Below the pieces are notes generated by a model. It made no database searches. It was given only the letters and a program-made list of their open reading frames with translations, and was not told the origin of the DNA. From the NCBI RefSeq assembly GCF_000702505.1, contig NZ_JNIM01000001.1:3968001-4032000 (forward strand): DNA of 64,000 nucleotides, in the 5' to 3' direction. Positions 9,405 through 18,767 of this stretch are shown one piece after another (the stretch's first letter is position 1; the number at the start of each line of letters is the position of its first letter). The DNA comes from Thermogemmatispora carboxidivorans (GTDB taxonomy: Bacteria; Chloroflexota; Ktedonobacteria; Ktedonobacterales; Ktedonobacteraceae). The position numbers and the translations under genes were made by a program.

Positions 9405-10298
9405 TCAGGAGGCCAAAGGCGGAACAATGAGACCAGTCTCCCAACTGCCGTCAGCACGCAAAAGAACGTTGTCAATGAGGCGCGCCGCCTCAACAAAGGC
9501 CGCAATCAGTAAGAGCGCAGGCGCACGCAACGTCTCTAGCGGCTGGAAGGTCTCAGGGTCTCGCACGTCAGCATACTCCAGACGCGCTAAAGGCTCGCTG
9601 GCAACAATCTCCCGCATGACTCGTACCACGCCAGCAGGGCCATCGCTTACCCCTTGCTCGTAGGCGGCCTTGCCCGCCAGTAAGGCCCGGTAAAGAACAG
9701 TCGCCGCCCGCCGCCCCCCTGGCGAGAGATAGCTGTTGCGGCTACTCATGGCCAGCCCGTCTGGCTCACGTACTGTCGGCATGATGACCGGCTCAACCGG
9801 CAGATTGAGATCTGCCACCAGCGCTTTGATAACAGCAACCTGCTGGGCATCTTTCTGCCCAAAATAGGCCCGCTGCGGCTGCACAATATTGAAGAGCTTG
9901 AGGACAACAGTCGCCACACCGCGAAAGTGCCCCGGACGACTGGCACCCTCGGCTTCACTGGCCAATGGCCCACTCGGCTCGACATAGGTGATGAAGGTCG
10001 GCGGATACATCTCGCTCGCCGTCGGCACCAGAACAGCATCAACATTGCTCTCTTCGAGCAAATGGAGATCACGCGATAGATCACGAGGATAGCGCTCAAG
10101 ATCCTCGTGCGCCCCAAATTGAATCGGATTAACAAAGATGCTGACGACTACTTTATCGTTTTCAGCACGTGCCCGACGCACCAGCGACAGATGCCCCTCG
10201 TGCAGATAACCCATTGTCGGTACAAGCCCGACGCTACTCAGGGCGGACCAGCCGCTCCGCAGGCGACGCATCTCTCGCACCGTCGTGATGATGTCCAT
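9405..10298 (-). CDS. panC: Pantothenate synthetase
   Basis: A 297-residue pantoate-beta-alanine ligase, joining pantoate and beta-alanine with ATP. The nucleotidyl-transferase fold motifs are all present: VPTMGYLHEGHLSLV (HxGH), VNPIQFGAHEDLERYPR, YFGQKDAQQ and the KMSKS-like MSSRNSYLS. I prefer ATG 10298, which has GGTGGGGGAGG just upstream. A GTG at 10310 in the same frame is possible. First gene of a panC-panB pair. No panD or panE is seen beside them. Confidence 0.94.
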   Translation of the reverse strand: MDIITTVREMRRLRSGWSALSSVGLVPTMGYLHEGHLSLVRRARAENDKVVVSIFVNPIQFGAHEDLERYPRDLSRDLHLLEESNVDAVLVPTASEMYPPTFITYVEPSGPLASEAEGASRPGHFRGVATVVLKLFNIVQPQRAYFGQKDAQQVAVIKALVADLNLPVEPVIMPTVREPDGLAMSSRNSYLSPGGRRAATVLYRALLAGKAAYEQGVSDGPAGVVRVMREIVASEPLARLEYADVRDPETFQPLETLRAPALLLIAAFVEAARLIDNVLLRADGSWETGLIVPPLAS

Positions 10299-10568
10299 TG
10301 CCTCCCCCACCAGTGGTTTCTTTTAGACTGCTGTGGCCTTCCGTAGCACTAAGGCAGTGGAAGACATTGATCGCGCCGAAAGCTACCAGGCAGTTTTTTT
10401 CGGAAGTATACCAGAGACTGGCTGTCAGCATCAAGCACGACCTACCGCTCCGACCTGGCCCAGAAGGTCAGGCCAGAGCGGCACGCTGTGGTTTGTCTGT
10501 CCACTCGCCAGGGCAGCAGCACCCAGGTCGGTAGCCCTGCTGCCTGACGAGCAGCGCAGGCCCCTTCT

Positions 10569-11555
10569 CTACCAGCGGTCATGGACCAGCGACTTGATAC
10601 GCCGTTCGTATAGCTCGCGCACGCGCTGCATGGTCTCCTCACTGAGCAACGGCAGGTCGGCAGCACGGCTGTTCTCTTCAGCCTGCTCTGGATTCTTAGC
10701 ACCGGGGATGACGGTGGATACCTGGGAGAACATCAGTATCCAGCGCAGGGCAAACTGAGTCATGGTCATCCCAGCAGGGACCAGGGGACGCAGCTCTTCA
10801 ACCGCCTGCAGACCAGTCTCGTAGTCGACCCCCGCGAAGGTCTCGCCCTGATCGAAGGCCTCGCCATGACGGTTGTAGGTCCGATGATCGTTGGGGGGAA
10901 ACTGGCTATCGCGGCGCAATTTGCCAGTCAGCAGCCCACTGGCCAGCGGCACACGCACAATGATGCCTACCTGCCGCTCCTGGGCCACCGCAAAGAATTG
11001 CTCGGCAGGCTTATGACGGAAGATATTGAAGATAATCTGGACACTCTGTAGGTTGGGGTAGCGAATGGCCTTGAGAGCTTCTTCAACCTTTTCAACGCTG
11101 ACGCCATAGAAACGGATCTTGCCCTGCTGCACGAGATCATCCAGAATGCCAAAGACCTCGGGTCGGTCATAGACCTCAGTGGGGGGACAGTGGAGCTGGA
11201 GCAGATCGATGGCCTCGGTCTCCAGATTGCGCAGGCTGCGCTCGACGAAGGCTGTCAGATTTTGACGGTTGTAGCCATCAGCAGTGTGGGGATTCAGACG
11301 CCGCCCGGCTTTGGTCGCAACGTAGAGCGGCTCGCGTCGCTCTTTGCGCACACGGGCAATGAGCTGCTCGGAGTGCCCGTCGCCATAGACGTCGGCAGTA
11401 TCGATAAAGTTGACGCCCCAGTCAATGGCCCGATGCAGGGCCGCCAGTGCTTGATGATCATCGGTCGGCCCCCAGGCGTCTCCTCCAATAGCCCAGGCCC
11501 CAAAGCCTATGGCTGATACCTGCCAGCCGGTTCGTCCCAGCGGTCGATACTCCAT
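10569..11555 (-). CDS. Aldo/keto reductase
   Basis: A 328-residue NAD(P)H-dependent aldo/keto reductase of the TIM-barrel family. The catalytic tetrad is visible: Asp and Tyr in DTADVYGDGHSE, Lys in VATKAG, His in LLQLHCPP. The nucleotide-binding end has VIPGAKNPEQAEEN. Substrate cannot be named. Transcribed alone on the minus strand; a -10-like TACAAT lies at 11635-11630, about 75 bp before the start. Confidence 0.88.
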   Translation of the reverse strand: MEYRPLGRTGWQVSAIGFGAWAIGGDAWGPTDDHQALAALHRAIDWGVNFIDTADVYGDGHSEQLIARVRKERREPLYVATKAGRRLNPHTADGYNRQNLTAFVERSLRNLETEAIDLLQLHCPPTEVYDRPEVFGILDDLVQQGKIRFYGVSVEKVEEALKAIRYPNLQSVQIIFNIFRHKPAEQFFAVAQERQVGIIVRVPLASGLLTGKLRRDSQFPPNDHRTYNRHGEAFDQGETFAGVDYETGLQAVEELRPLVPAGMTMTQFALRWILMFSQVSTVIPGAKNPEQAEENSRAADLPLLSEETMQRVRELYERRIKSLVHDRW

Positions 11556-11919
11556 CTTTCTCGCCTTACTCTCCTTCCTGATGAGGTCTCCTACGCCAAT
11601 AGTGTCTTGTTGGTGGCACTAGCCTTTTGATTGTATCGCATGGACGAGGCCAGACGCCATCGGAACAATGGCGCTCAGCCTCGCATAAACAGCGCCGAAG
11701 TCTTCGGCCTGCCGCTCACAGAGATCGGCTCTGCTCAGCAGCCTGCGGAAGAGGGTGTGACTTTTTTGACCCCTTGCCGTCTAAGGGGACGTGTAGAGCA
11801 GCAGCAAACGCTAGCTGGCAGCTGCTCCAGGACTAAGAGGAGGGCAAGCTGCCCGCTGGTTCGATAGCCAAGCGAACAATCGGTCAGTCAGTCGCTGTCT
11901 GTGAAGGAGGGTAAAACCT
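11556..11919. other. Divergent intergenic region
   Basis: A 364-bp divergent spacer. Minus strand: GCGATACAAT at 11639-11630 is a likely -10 for the aldo/keto reductase. Plus strand: only the ribosome site GAAGGAGGG of the next gene is clear. No gene or RNA motif recognised. Confidence 0.4.
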
Positions 11920-12696
11920 ATGCCAGTCGTCAACAACATCGGTCAGGCTTTTCTGACCTCACTTGCCAATGCCTTGAATCTGGTGCTCACTTTCATTCCT
12001 AAGTTCCTCGGTTTCCTGGTCATCTTACTCATTGGCTGGCTTATTGCCAGCGTGCTGAGGCGCACGGTGGTCTTTGTCTTGCGGCGGATCGGCTTCGAAC
12101 GCCTGGGAGCACGCATCGGCCTGGCACGTCTAGAGCAGAATACCGGGATGCGCTTCGATGTAGTGGCGATCCTCGGCACCATCGTCTATTGGTTCATCTT
12201 CTTGATTTTCCTGGTGCCCGCCGTCGACGCTCTGGGACTGAGCACCGTCAGCAATATCCTCAATGAGCTGATCGCCTATATTCCTAATGTCTTCGTGGCA
12301 GTGCTGGTGCTCTTCCTGGGCCTGCTGGCCGCGAGTGTCGTCGCTGATATTGTGCGCGGCCTGACGGCCACGACACGCGTGGGCAATCCGGCCCTCTTCG
12401 CCTCGGTGGCACGTTATGCGCTCATCGGTTTCGCCGGGCTGATCGCCCTGGAGCAGCTGCAGATCGCCCCCTCGCTGCTCAATATCCTCTTCACAGCGGT
12501 GGTCGGCGGCACGGCCCTGGCCTTCGGCCTGGCCTTCGGTCTCGGCGGCCAGGAGGCAGCCCGCCGCCTGCTTAACCGCAGTGGTATGCTGGCCATCCCA
12601 GCAAGCGAGAGCGGCCAGCCGCTCCCTGCCGGCGAGAACGGCCCGGCCACTGAGCCAACTCAGCCAACTCAGCCACGCCCTGAAGCCGGCAGGTAA
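11920..12696 (+). CDS. Conserved-TM-helix (CmpX/MscS-related) membrane protein
   Basis: A 258-residue integral membrane protein with about five hydrophobic helices: residues ~10-45, 85-110, 125-150, 165-185 and 190-215. The 'conserved TM helix' repeat found in CmpX-like and MscS-related proteins is visible as FLVILLIGWLIASVLRR and again as VFVAVLVLFLGLLAASVVAD. The last pore-like helix is Gly/Ala rich (GGTALAFGLAFGLGGQEAA), as in MscS TM3. The C-terminal 40 residues are Pro/Glu-rich. No MscS beta domain follows, so channel activity is uncertain. Start ATG 11920 has GAAGGAGGG upstream. A second member of the family lies at 18768. Confidence 0.75.
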   Translation: MPVVNNIGQAFLTSLANALNLVLTFIPKFLGFLVILLIGWLIASVLRRTVVFVLRRIGFERLGARIGLARLEQNTGMRFDVVAILGTIVYWFIFLIFLVPAVDALGLSTVSNILNELIAYIPNVFVAVLVLFLGLLAASVVADIVRGLTATTRVGNPALFASVARYALIGFAGLIALEQLQIAPSLLNILFTAVVGGTALAFGLAFGLGGQEAARRLLNRSGMLAIPASESGQPLPAGENGPATEPTQPTQPRPEAGR

Positions 12697-12957
12697 GGCT
12701 CCCCCGTCTGTAAGCCCTGGATTGCGACCCGCGGGTCCGCTGACCTGGGAGAGGAGGACAGGAAGGCTTCCGCCCTCTCTCTCCCCCCGGCCAACGGGCC
12801 TGCCGGCTGTACCAGGGTTTCGACCCAAATGCTCACCCTCTCCGCCAGCTCCTCCCCCAGCTTTCTTCCATCTGGCTCCCCCGGCCACTTCCACAATGGC
12901 AACCAGGTTACAACCACAGGATACACGCCACTACCACGAAGCAATGATATAGTTGCA

Positions 12958-12986
12958 TTGATTGCGCAGAGAGAGAAACAGATACT
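12958..12986 (+). promoter_or_regulatory. Possible sigma-A promoter of lipoprotein gene
   Basis: TTGATT (12958-12963), 17-bp spacer, GATACT (12981-12986), about 35 bp before the start of the lipoprotein gene. The 327-bp gap 12697-13023 holds nothing else I can support. Confidence 0.4.
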
Positions 12987-13023
12987 GATCCTAATCAGGG
13001 GAACACCGCAGAGAGGCAAGAGC

Positions 13024-15186
13024 ATGACAAGGCACGCTGTCCCAGGTCGCTGTCAGGCAACTTTCAAAGCTCAATTGGTCACAAGCCTGGCCCTCTTGTT
13101 TTTCCTGGTGCCAACCACGCTCGCTGCCTGCAATCCTCTCGGGAACATGGCTCCTTCGCCTAATGCTACCGCCCAGGCAACGGCTCCCCCTTCGTCGCTC
13201 CAACTGCCCGGCCAGCAGCGCTGGAAAGATGGGGTCTCATCTCTGCTCTTTGGCACGAACGATACACAGGAGTGGAGCGACAATAATATTGAGACGAATC
13301 CTACGTTTCAGGCGGCCCTCAAGGCAGCCCACTTTACGTTGATGCGTACCTTTTTCTTTGACCACAGCCTGGCCGATAATCATGCCACCAGCGATGCTGA
13401 GCTTGAGCAGCGCCTGCGCACGGTCGAGCAGAGTGGCATGACCTGCCTGGGAGTGCTGTTTAATATTTTCGATGTGGCCTTCCTGAAACATGTGGTGAGT
13501 TATGCCGGCTCTCGCTGCCTGCTCTATGAGTTCGGCAATGAGCCGGATTACAATGGGATCTCTAGCGCCAGCTATCTGAAACAATGGAATAGCGTGATCC
13601 CCCAGCTGCGCCAGCTGAACCCACGCGCCCGCTTCATCGGGCCGGTGATCAGCCAGCCCAGCGCCACAGAGTTCCTGCGCTCCTTCTTGCAGGGAGTACG
13701 CTCTTCGGGAGTGCTTCCCGACGCGATCAGCTTCCACTGGTATCCGTGCTGGCAGGATAGCGAGAGCAACTGTCTGAAGCTGGCCGACAGCGCAGCCGAG
13801 GCAGTCCAGGGCGTGCGCTCCTTGACTCGCCAGATTCTGGGGCGCGACCTTCCCGTGGGGATTACGGAGTGGAATTTCGATCCTGGCAATCCTCCCCCAG
13901 CCTACGGCGAGAAGAGCGACTTTATGTCGGCTTTTACGACCCGCGCCCTGCAGGCTATGGTTCGCTCTGGCCTGACCTTCGCTTGCCAGTTCGACGCCGC
14001 CAGCTACGCAGGCTACGGCCACCTGGATTTGTTCGATGTGGATACGAACGCCCCACGACCACAATACTATGCAATGAAGAATTTCATTGCTCAGTATTAT
14101 CCCGGCTCTGCGCAGTCACAACCGACGCCTACGCAAGCACGCGCCAGCCCACTGATCTCGCTCGGCATGCCCGTCTTTTGCTCGGCTAATGACGATGGCC
14201 CCGGCGGGCCAGCAGCCATTGTCGACGGCCACTACGGAAACTGGGCTTTCTGGCACGGCACTCAGCGCTCCCTCCCCGCCTGGTGCGCGATCCATGTGGG
14301 CAGCGGTCCCTCGCGCTTGCTCCTCGTCTGGGCCAGTGACTATGTCTTCGACTACCTCAGCGATAACGGCTCCGCTCCCCGCTCCTATACCCTTTCCGTC
14401 TCTGCCAATAGCACCAACGGCTCCGACGGCTCCTGGAAAACATTGGTGACCGTCAGCGCTAACCGGGCCCGCAACCGTGAGCACCTGCTCCCTTTCACAG
14501 GGATGTCCTGGGTCAAGATGACCGTGACCGGCGTTCAGCCGGGCAATAGCGAGCATGAGTTTCTGATCGATGAGATCGATCTCTTCGATGCCTCTTCCCA
14601 GACCTCCCTCAACGATACCTTCTTTTGTATGGGAACGTCGATCTCGGCTCTGGCCTTCAACCGCTTCAACGAGAATCGGCCCGCTCTCCCCGACCTGGTC
14701 CATGCCGCTTATCCTAATGACTTTCCCGCTCTGGTCAACGGCGGCATCGGTGGACAGACAAGCGCTGGGATGCTCCAGCAAGTCGATACGTTTCTGTCAC
14801 TCAATCCCGACATGCACTATTGGCTGATCGAAGTGGGAACCAACGATGCTTTCGGTCAGGTTGATCCGGCCACCTATCGCCAGACGCTGCAGCGCCTGGT
14901 GACACGCATTCAACAGGCCGGCCATGTACCGATCCTGGCCCTGGCTCCGGCAAGCAACAGGCCCGGCGATGGCGACGCTTTAAATGCAGAGATCCAGCGG
15001 CTGAACAGCGTTGTTTTGGACATTACGCAGAGCGCTGGGCTGATGAGGGGACCAGACCTTTACACCCTTTTCCGCACCCATCCGGCCTATTTCAGCGAGG
15101 ATGGCGTTCACCCCAACGCCGCCGGCATCGTCGCCATTAATCGCGCCTGGTTCGAGGCCCTGCGCCCCTACGGACTCTGGCAGTAG
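13024..15186 (+). CDS. Lipoprotein with glycosidase-like and SGNH-hydrolase domains
   Basis: A 720-residue exported lipoprotein. The signal peptide ends in a lipobox (LAAC, Cys36). Residues ~65-360 form a TIM-barrel glycosidase-like domain with the acid/base Glu in YEFGNEPDYNG and a probable nucleophile Glu in GITEWNFDPG, plus FHWYPCW; this resembles GH5/GH39-type clans. A beta-rich middle (~385-530) looks like a carbohydrate-binding or discoidin-like region. The C-terminal ~185 residues are an SGNH hydrolase: MGTSIS (GTS replaces GDS, Ser kept), NGGIGGQTS, EVGTNDAF and DGVHPNAAG. It would cleave and de-esterify a polysaccharide at the cell surface. ATG 13024 follows GAGAGG; the frame is open further upstream but lacks a signal there. 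Confidence 0.75.
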   Translation: MTRHAVPGRCQATFKAQLVTSLALLFFLVPTTLAACNPLGNMAPSPNATAQATAPPSSLQLPGQQRWKDGVSSLLFGTNDTQEWSDNNIETNPTFQAALKAAHFTLMRTFFFDHSLADNHATSDAELEQRLRTVEQSGMTCLGVLFNIFDVAFLKHVVSYAGSRCLLYEFGNEPDYNGISSASYLKQWNSVIPQLRQLNPRARFIGPVISQPSATEFLRSFLQGVRSSGVLPDAISFHWYPCWQDSESNCLKLADSAAEAVQGVRSLTRQILGRDLPVGITEWNFDPGNPPPAYGEKSDFMSAFTTRALQAMVRSGLTFACQFDAASYAGYGHLDLFDVDTNAPRPQYYAMKNFIAQYYPGSAQSQPTPTQARASPLISLGMPVFCSANDDGPGGPAAIVDGHYGNWAFWHGTQRSLPAWCAIHVGSGPSRLLLVWASDYVFDYLSDNGSAPRSYTLSVSANSTNGSDGSWKTLVTVSANRARNREHLLPFTGMSWVKMTVTGVQPGNSEHEFLIDEIDLFDASSQTSLNDTFFCMGTSISALAFNRFNENRPALPDLVHAAYPNDFPALVNGGIGGQTSAGMLQQVDTFLSLNPDMHYWLIEVGTNDAFGQVDPATYRQTLQRLVTRIQQAGHVPILALAPASNRPGDGDALNAEIQRLNSVVLDITQSAGLMRGPDLYTLFRTHPAYFSEDGVHPNAAGIVAINRAWFEALRPYGLWQ

Positions 15187-15390
15187 CCACAGCCTTACCA
15201 CAGCCTTAGCGTGGCTTCACTTCACTGCCTCTTGTTCTCTACAGTAGCCTTCCAGGCGTCAAACTGCCCTTTGTCCTGCACCCTTTTGCTTTGCGGGGAA
15301 GGGAAATGCAGCGCCTCGTCTCATCTGCCCCCTCCTTAGCACAGGCCGCTCTCGCTCGCTCGCTCGTCCGCTCGCAGCCAGGCCCCCGGC

Positions 15391-17199
15391 TCAGCTCAGC
15401 AGCTTCAGCGAAGCCTGGCCGACCTCTGCCCCCTCCGCCAGGCGCCGGACCACTGGCAGCCGATCCGTCTCCTCGTCATCCTGGGCCGGAACAATGGCTT
15501 CACCCGCGCCGGCCACTGCCTCGCCCTGATTCTGCCGTCCGCTCTCGGCCTCTACCACAGCCTTCAGCGAAGCCTGGCCGGCCTCTGCCCCCTTCGCCAG
15601 GCGCCGGACCACTGGCAGCCGATCCGTCTCCTCGTCATCCTGAGCCGGAACAATGGCTTCACCCGCGCCGGCCACTGCCTCGCCCTGATTCTGCCGTTCA
15701 CCCTCGGCCTCTACCACAGCCTCTGGAGCCAGCAGCACCCCCGCCGCCGGCTCTTCCCCACTCCCGCCGCGACGATGGAGCACCGCCTCAATCAGGGTCC
15801 TTAGATCAGAGCGAGGAATCGTCCGCAGCACGGTTGCCGCCGCCAGATAGACAGCGATTGCCACGGGCGTAAGGGCCAGAATCGACCACGAGCGCAAGAG
15901 CCAGACCACCAGAGCCATGACCAGGCTGGCCCCCAGCGCTTTCAGAGCTACGACCAGGCTCGCTCGTGGCCACAAGGCCCGAGGGATGAAGCCAAGGAAG
16001 GGGCCGATAAAGAGCAGCTCCGTCAGCGAGGTCACCAGGGCCGCCCCATTCTGTTGGTAGAGAGGGATCAGGAGCAGATTCAGGGAGAGATTAAAGACCA
16101 GCGCCACTCCGGCCATCAGCGTCATCTTGCGCTCCTGATGGATGCTCACCAGGACCGTGCTGAGAACCATATTCACGTAGAGGAAGACCAGACCAGGGGC
16201 CAGCAACTGGAGGACAGCAAAGGTATGGATAAACTCAGGGCGATGGTAGAGAAAGCCGATAATGTTAGGAGCCGCCACCACCATCAGCGTCGCGGTCGGA
16301 ATGCTACAGAAGAGGAGAAAATTCAGCGACTTCTCGATCGCCAGGCGCAGAGCATCCTGCGACTGCACAGCCAGCTTCGAAAAAACAGGGTACATAATGG
16401 CGGCGATTACCAGACTGGGCAGGAAATTCAAGGTATCGAAGAGGCGATAGCCAGCCCCATACCAGCCGACCATAGCGTCGTTACCCAGGAACGAAAGCAG
16501 GATCACGTCGAGGCGATAGTAGAGCACCCCCAGCACGCCGTAGATCAGGAAAGGCAGGCTGGAGCGCAACAGCAGGCGGATCGTTCTCCCATCCCAGAGC
16601 GGACGGAAGCCAACCCAGCGAAAGAAGCAGAGGGCCTGCCAGAGCATATTCAAGAGCGCTCCCCCGCAGAGAATCCAGGCCATCGCCATTACCCCGGCCC
16701 CATTCTTAAGGAAGAGATAGCCCAAGAGGGCGGAAGAAGCCTTCTCCAAAATTGTGCCCACCACCGGCGCCACATTGCGCTCAAAGGCATAATGCGCAGC
16801 GGCAAAGGCCGTCCCCATACCCGTCCAGAGCAACGTCAGTCCGCTGATCATCACCAGCAGCCGTACCTCGTGATCATAGTGCAACAGCCAGGGGATCAGC
16901 AGGAGCAAGCCATAGAGCAGGCCCCAGGCAACAGCCTTGATGAGCAGGGTATTCGCCAGATAGCGTACAGCCCGGCTTGGCTCCTGAGCGACATCGCGCG
17001 TCAGCTGCTGGTTAAAGCCCTGCTCCATTGGGAAACCGACCAGGAGGGCGAGCGTGATCGCGAAATAGAGTTCTCCAAACTTCACATCGCCCAGGAAGCG
17101 CCCATAGGCTATCGTCAACAGCAAGGTTGAGGTCCAGGTAATGACCTGGCCTCCCAGGGAGATCAGGGTATTATAGACCACACGGCGCAAGCGCTGCAT
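15391..17199 (-). CDS. Polysaccharide flippase (Wzx/MATE-like) with repeated tail
   Basis: A 602-residue membrane protein with 12-14 hydrophobic helices over residues ~1-475, of the oligosaccharide/lipid-linked flippase family (RfbX/Wzx type). Segments such as LISLGGQVITWTSTLLLTIA and the charged FERNVAPVVGTILEKASS loop fit it. It would move lipid-linked sugars across the membrane. The cytoplasmic tail (~110 residues) is acidic and contains two copies of a 53-residue unit (EAVAGAGEAIVPAQDDEETD in each). I chose ATG 17199, with AAAGGTG upstream, over GTG 17244. The last codons run to TAG at 15391 right after the second repeat. Transcribed convergently with the lipoprotein gene. Confidence 0.82.
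   Translation of the reverse strand: MQRLRRVVYNTLISLGGQVITWTSTLLLTIAYGRFLGDVKFGELYFAITLALLVGFPMEQGFNQQLTRDVAQEPSRAVRYLANTLLIKAVAWGLLYGLLLLIPWLLHYDHEVRLLVMISGLTLLWTGMGTAFAAAHYAFERNVAPVVGTILEKASSALLGYLFLKNGAGVMAMAWILCGGALLNMLWQALCFFRWVGFRPLWDGRTIRLLLRSSLPFLIYGVLGVLYYRLDVILLSFLGNDAMVGWYGAGYRLFDTLNFLPSLVIAAIMYPVFSKLAVQSQDALRLAIEKSLNFLLFCSIPTATLMVVAAPNIIGFLYHRPEFIHTFAVLQLLAPGLVFLYVNMVLSTVLVSIHQERKMTLMAGVALVFNLSLNLLLIPLYQQNGAALVTSLTELLFIGPFLGFIPRALWPRASLVVALKALGASLVMALVVWLLRSWSILALTPVAIAVYLAAATVLRTIPRSDLRTLIEAVLHRRGGSGEEPAAGVLLAPEAVVEAEGERQNQGEAVAGAGEAIVPAQDDEETDRLPVVRRLAKGAEAGQASLKAVVEAESGRQNQGEAVAGAGEAIVPAQDDEETDRLPVVRRLAEGAEVGQASLKLLS
15404..15721. repeat. Two tandem 159-bp repeats in flippase gene
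   Basis: Two nearly identical 159-bp units, about 15404-15562 and 15563-15721, inside the coding region. Each encodes 53 residues in frame. They differ at only a few positions, which suggests a recent duplication. Confidence 0.85.
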
Positions 17200-17675
17200 A
17201 CCCAAACACCTTTCAACACCTGTCTTCAGAGAGCCTCTGACCACACAAGTGACGCACTCTCAGAGCGACCCTTTCAAGGATAGCAGGCCCAGGTGATGAT
17301 GAGATAACGATACGGGTAGAGAAGGAGTGATCTTCGGCTTCCCGCGCCTGAGCGGTGAACCAGGCCAAGCCGGTCCGGGCTGGTCTGGGCCAGTCTCTCC
17401 CCAGCGTCATTACTGGACAGGAGCGCAGCAGCTCTCTATAATGAAGCACGCCCGGTAGAAGAGCAGCCAGCCAGAGCAGGGGCAGGTGAGCACCAGGATC
17501 GCAGGGAGAGAAGGACCACCCAGCCCAACTGACTGGCGCGGATAAGAGAGCAGTAGGGGAGATGAAACTGCCAGCAGCCCTACTGCACGCTAGAGGTAAC
17601 AGCGGCTGCTCTGCCACTGTGAACATCCTCGCCAGGGGTGCCTTTGCCAGTCTGCTTTTGCTTGAGTACCGAACA
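17200..17675. other. Divergent intergenic region
   Basis: About 475 bp between the flippase and the sigma factor. The sigma frame is open back to 17562, but no ribosome site supports that start. No RNA or strong promoter recognised. Confidence 0.35.
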
Positions 17676-18368
17676 ATGCCAATCGATGTTTTGGAACGAG
17701 AGACTGCGCTCTCGGATGAGGCGCTAGTGCGGCGCTGCAAAGAGGAACTGCCTCATGTCACTAGCAGCTTTGAGCTGCTGGTAGCTCGCCATATGCAGCG
17801 CGTCTATACGCTCGTCTATAAGATCGTCAATAACAATGAGGAAGCCGAGGATCTGACGCAGGAGGTCTTTCTCAAGGTCTATCGCGGGCTGCCGCGCTTC
17901 GACATGCAATGCGCCTTTACGACCTGGCTCTATCGCATTGCGACCAATACAGCTCTGGATGCCCTGGAGCGGACTCGGCGGCAGCGTCAACAGACAATCC
18001 AGATCAGTCGCGCTCGCACTCGCTCGCAGGCCTCCGACGAGCCAGGCGAGTTGAACCTCAGCGAGCTACCGGCGCCAGGGCCAGCACCCGAGGAGTTGGT
18101 GCTGCGCCGCGAGCTGCGCGACTGCATTAACCGTGTGCTGCGCCGCCTGGATCGCGAGCAGGTGCGGGTTCTGCTGCTGCGCGATCTGGAGGATATGAGC
18201 TATGAGGAGCTGGCTCAGGTCCTGCAGGCCAGGTTGAGCGCTGTGAAGATGCGCGTCCACCGCGCACGTCTGGCTTTTAAGGAACTTTTCGGCGAATTCT
18301 GTGGAAAGATCTATCAGGTTCTATCTTCTTCATCTCAGAAGAATCGTCACCAAAAGCGAGAGGAGTAA
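17676..18368 (+). CDS. ECF-type RNA polymerase sigma factor
   Basis: A 230-residue sigma-70-family (ECF) factor. Region 2 is at ~25-95 (ARHMQRVYTLVYKIV, then AEDLTQEVFLKVYRGLPRF and FTTWLYRIATNTALDALER). A long linker follows, then region 4 at ~150-200 (LDREQVRVLLLRDLEDMSYE with an HTH). It is followed after 8 bp by a probable anti-sigma gene and then a membrane protein, so the three are likely one operon controlling an envelope function. Start ATG 17676 was chosen from where homology begins (MPIDVLERETALSDEALV). The upstream ribosome site is weak. Confidence 0.88.
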   Translation: MPIDVLERETALSDEALVRRCKEELPHVTSSFELLVARHMQRVYTLVYKIVNNNEEAEDLTQEVFLKVYRGLPRFDMQCAFTTWLYRIATNTALDALERTRRQRQQTIQISRARTRSQASDEPGELNLSELPAPGPAPEELVLRRELRDCINRVLRRLDREQVRVLLLRDLEDMSYEELAQVLQARLSAVKMRVHRARLAFKELFGEFCGKIYQVLSSSSQKNRHQKREE

Positions 18369-18376
18369 CGCCAGTT

Positions 18377-18739
18377 ATGAATTGTGAAGAGCTGTCGCGG
18401 CTGCTGCCGGACCTTGTAGAGGGAACGCTGCCGCCAGCGTTGCAGGCCGAGGCTGAGGCTGCGCTGCCTGGCTGTCCAGAGTGCCAGCGCGAGCTAGAGC
18501 TGGCGCGTCAGGTGCGAACCTTGCTGAACGAGCTGCAGACGCAATACGCCGGCCTGCGCCTTCCTCCCGACTTCGAACGGCGCCTGCTGGCTCGCATTCA
18601 CACCGAGCAGAGCAGCCTGGAATTGCTCGATCTCTCTTCTCAGACGCTGCTGCAGTGGCTGATCGATTTACTCAACTTGATCGGGGCCTTGCTCGATCCA
18701 ACCACGGGCGCCCTGCGCCTGCAAACTCAACCCGCCTGA
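18377..18739 (+). CDS. Putative anti-sigma factor (degenerate zf-HC2)
   Basis: A 120-residue protein starting MNCEELSRLLPDLVEGTLPP, the usual start of zf-HC2 anti-sigma proteins. The zinc motif is reduced to CPEC: the His expected a few residues before is replaced by Ala (EAALPGCPEC). A moderately hydrophobic helix lies near the C terminus (TLLQWLIDLLNLIGALL). Just downstream of the ECF sigma factor, which it probably holds inactive. Without the His, zinc binding may be weak or use Cys3. Confidence 0.65.
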   Translation: MNCEELSRLLPDLVEGTLPPALQAEAEAALPGCPECQRELELARQVRTLLNELQTQYAGLRLPPDFERRLLARIHTEQSSLELLDLSSQTLLQWLIDLLNLIGALLDPTTGALRLQTQPA

Positions 18740-18767
18740 TGGTACACAGCAGAGGTGGTGGTTGTCT

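Noticed and set aside
12829-13023. Upstream extension of the lipoprotein gene
   Set aside because: The signal peptide and lipobox place the start at 13024.
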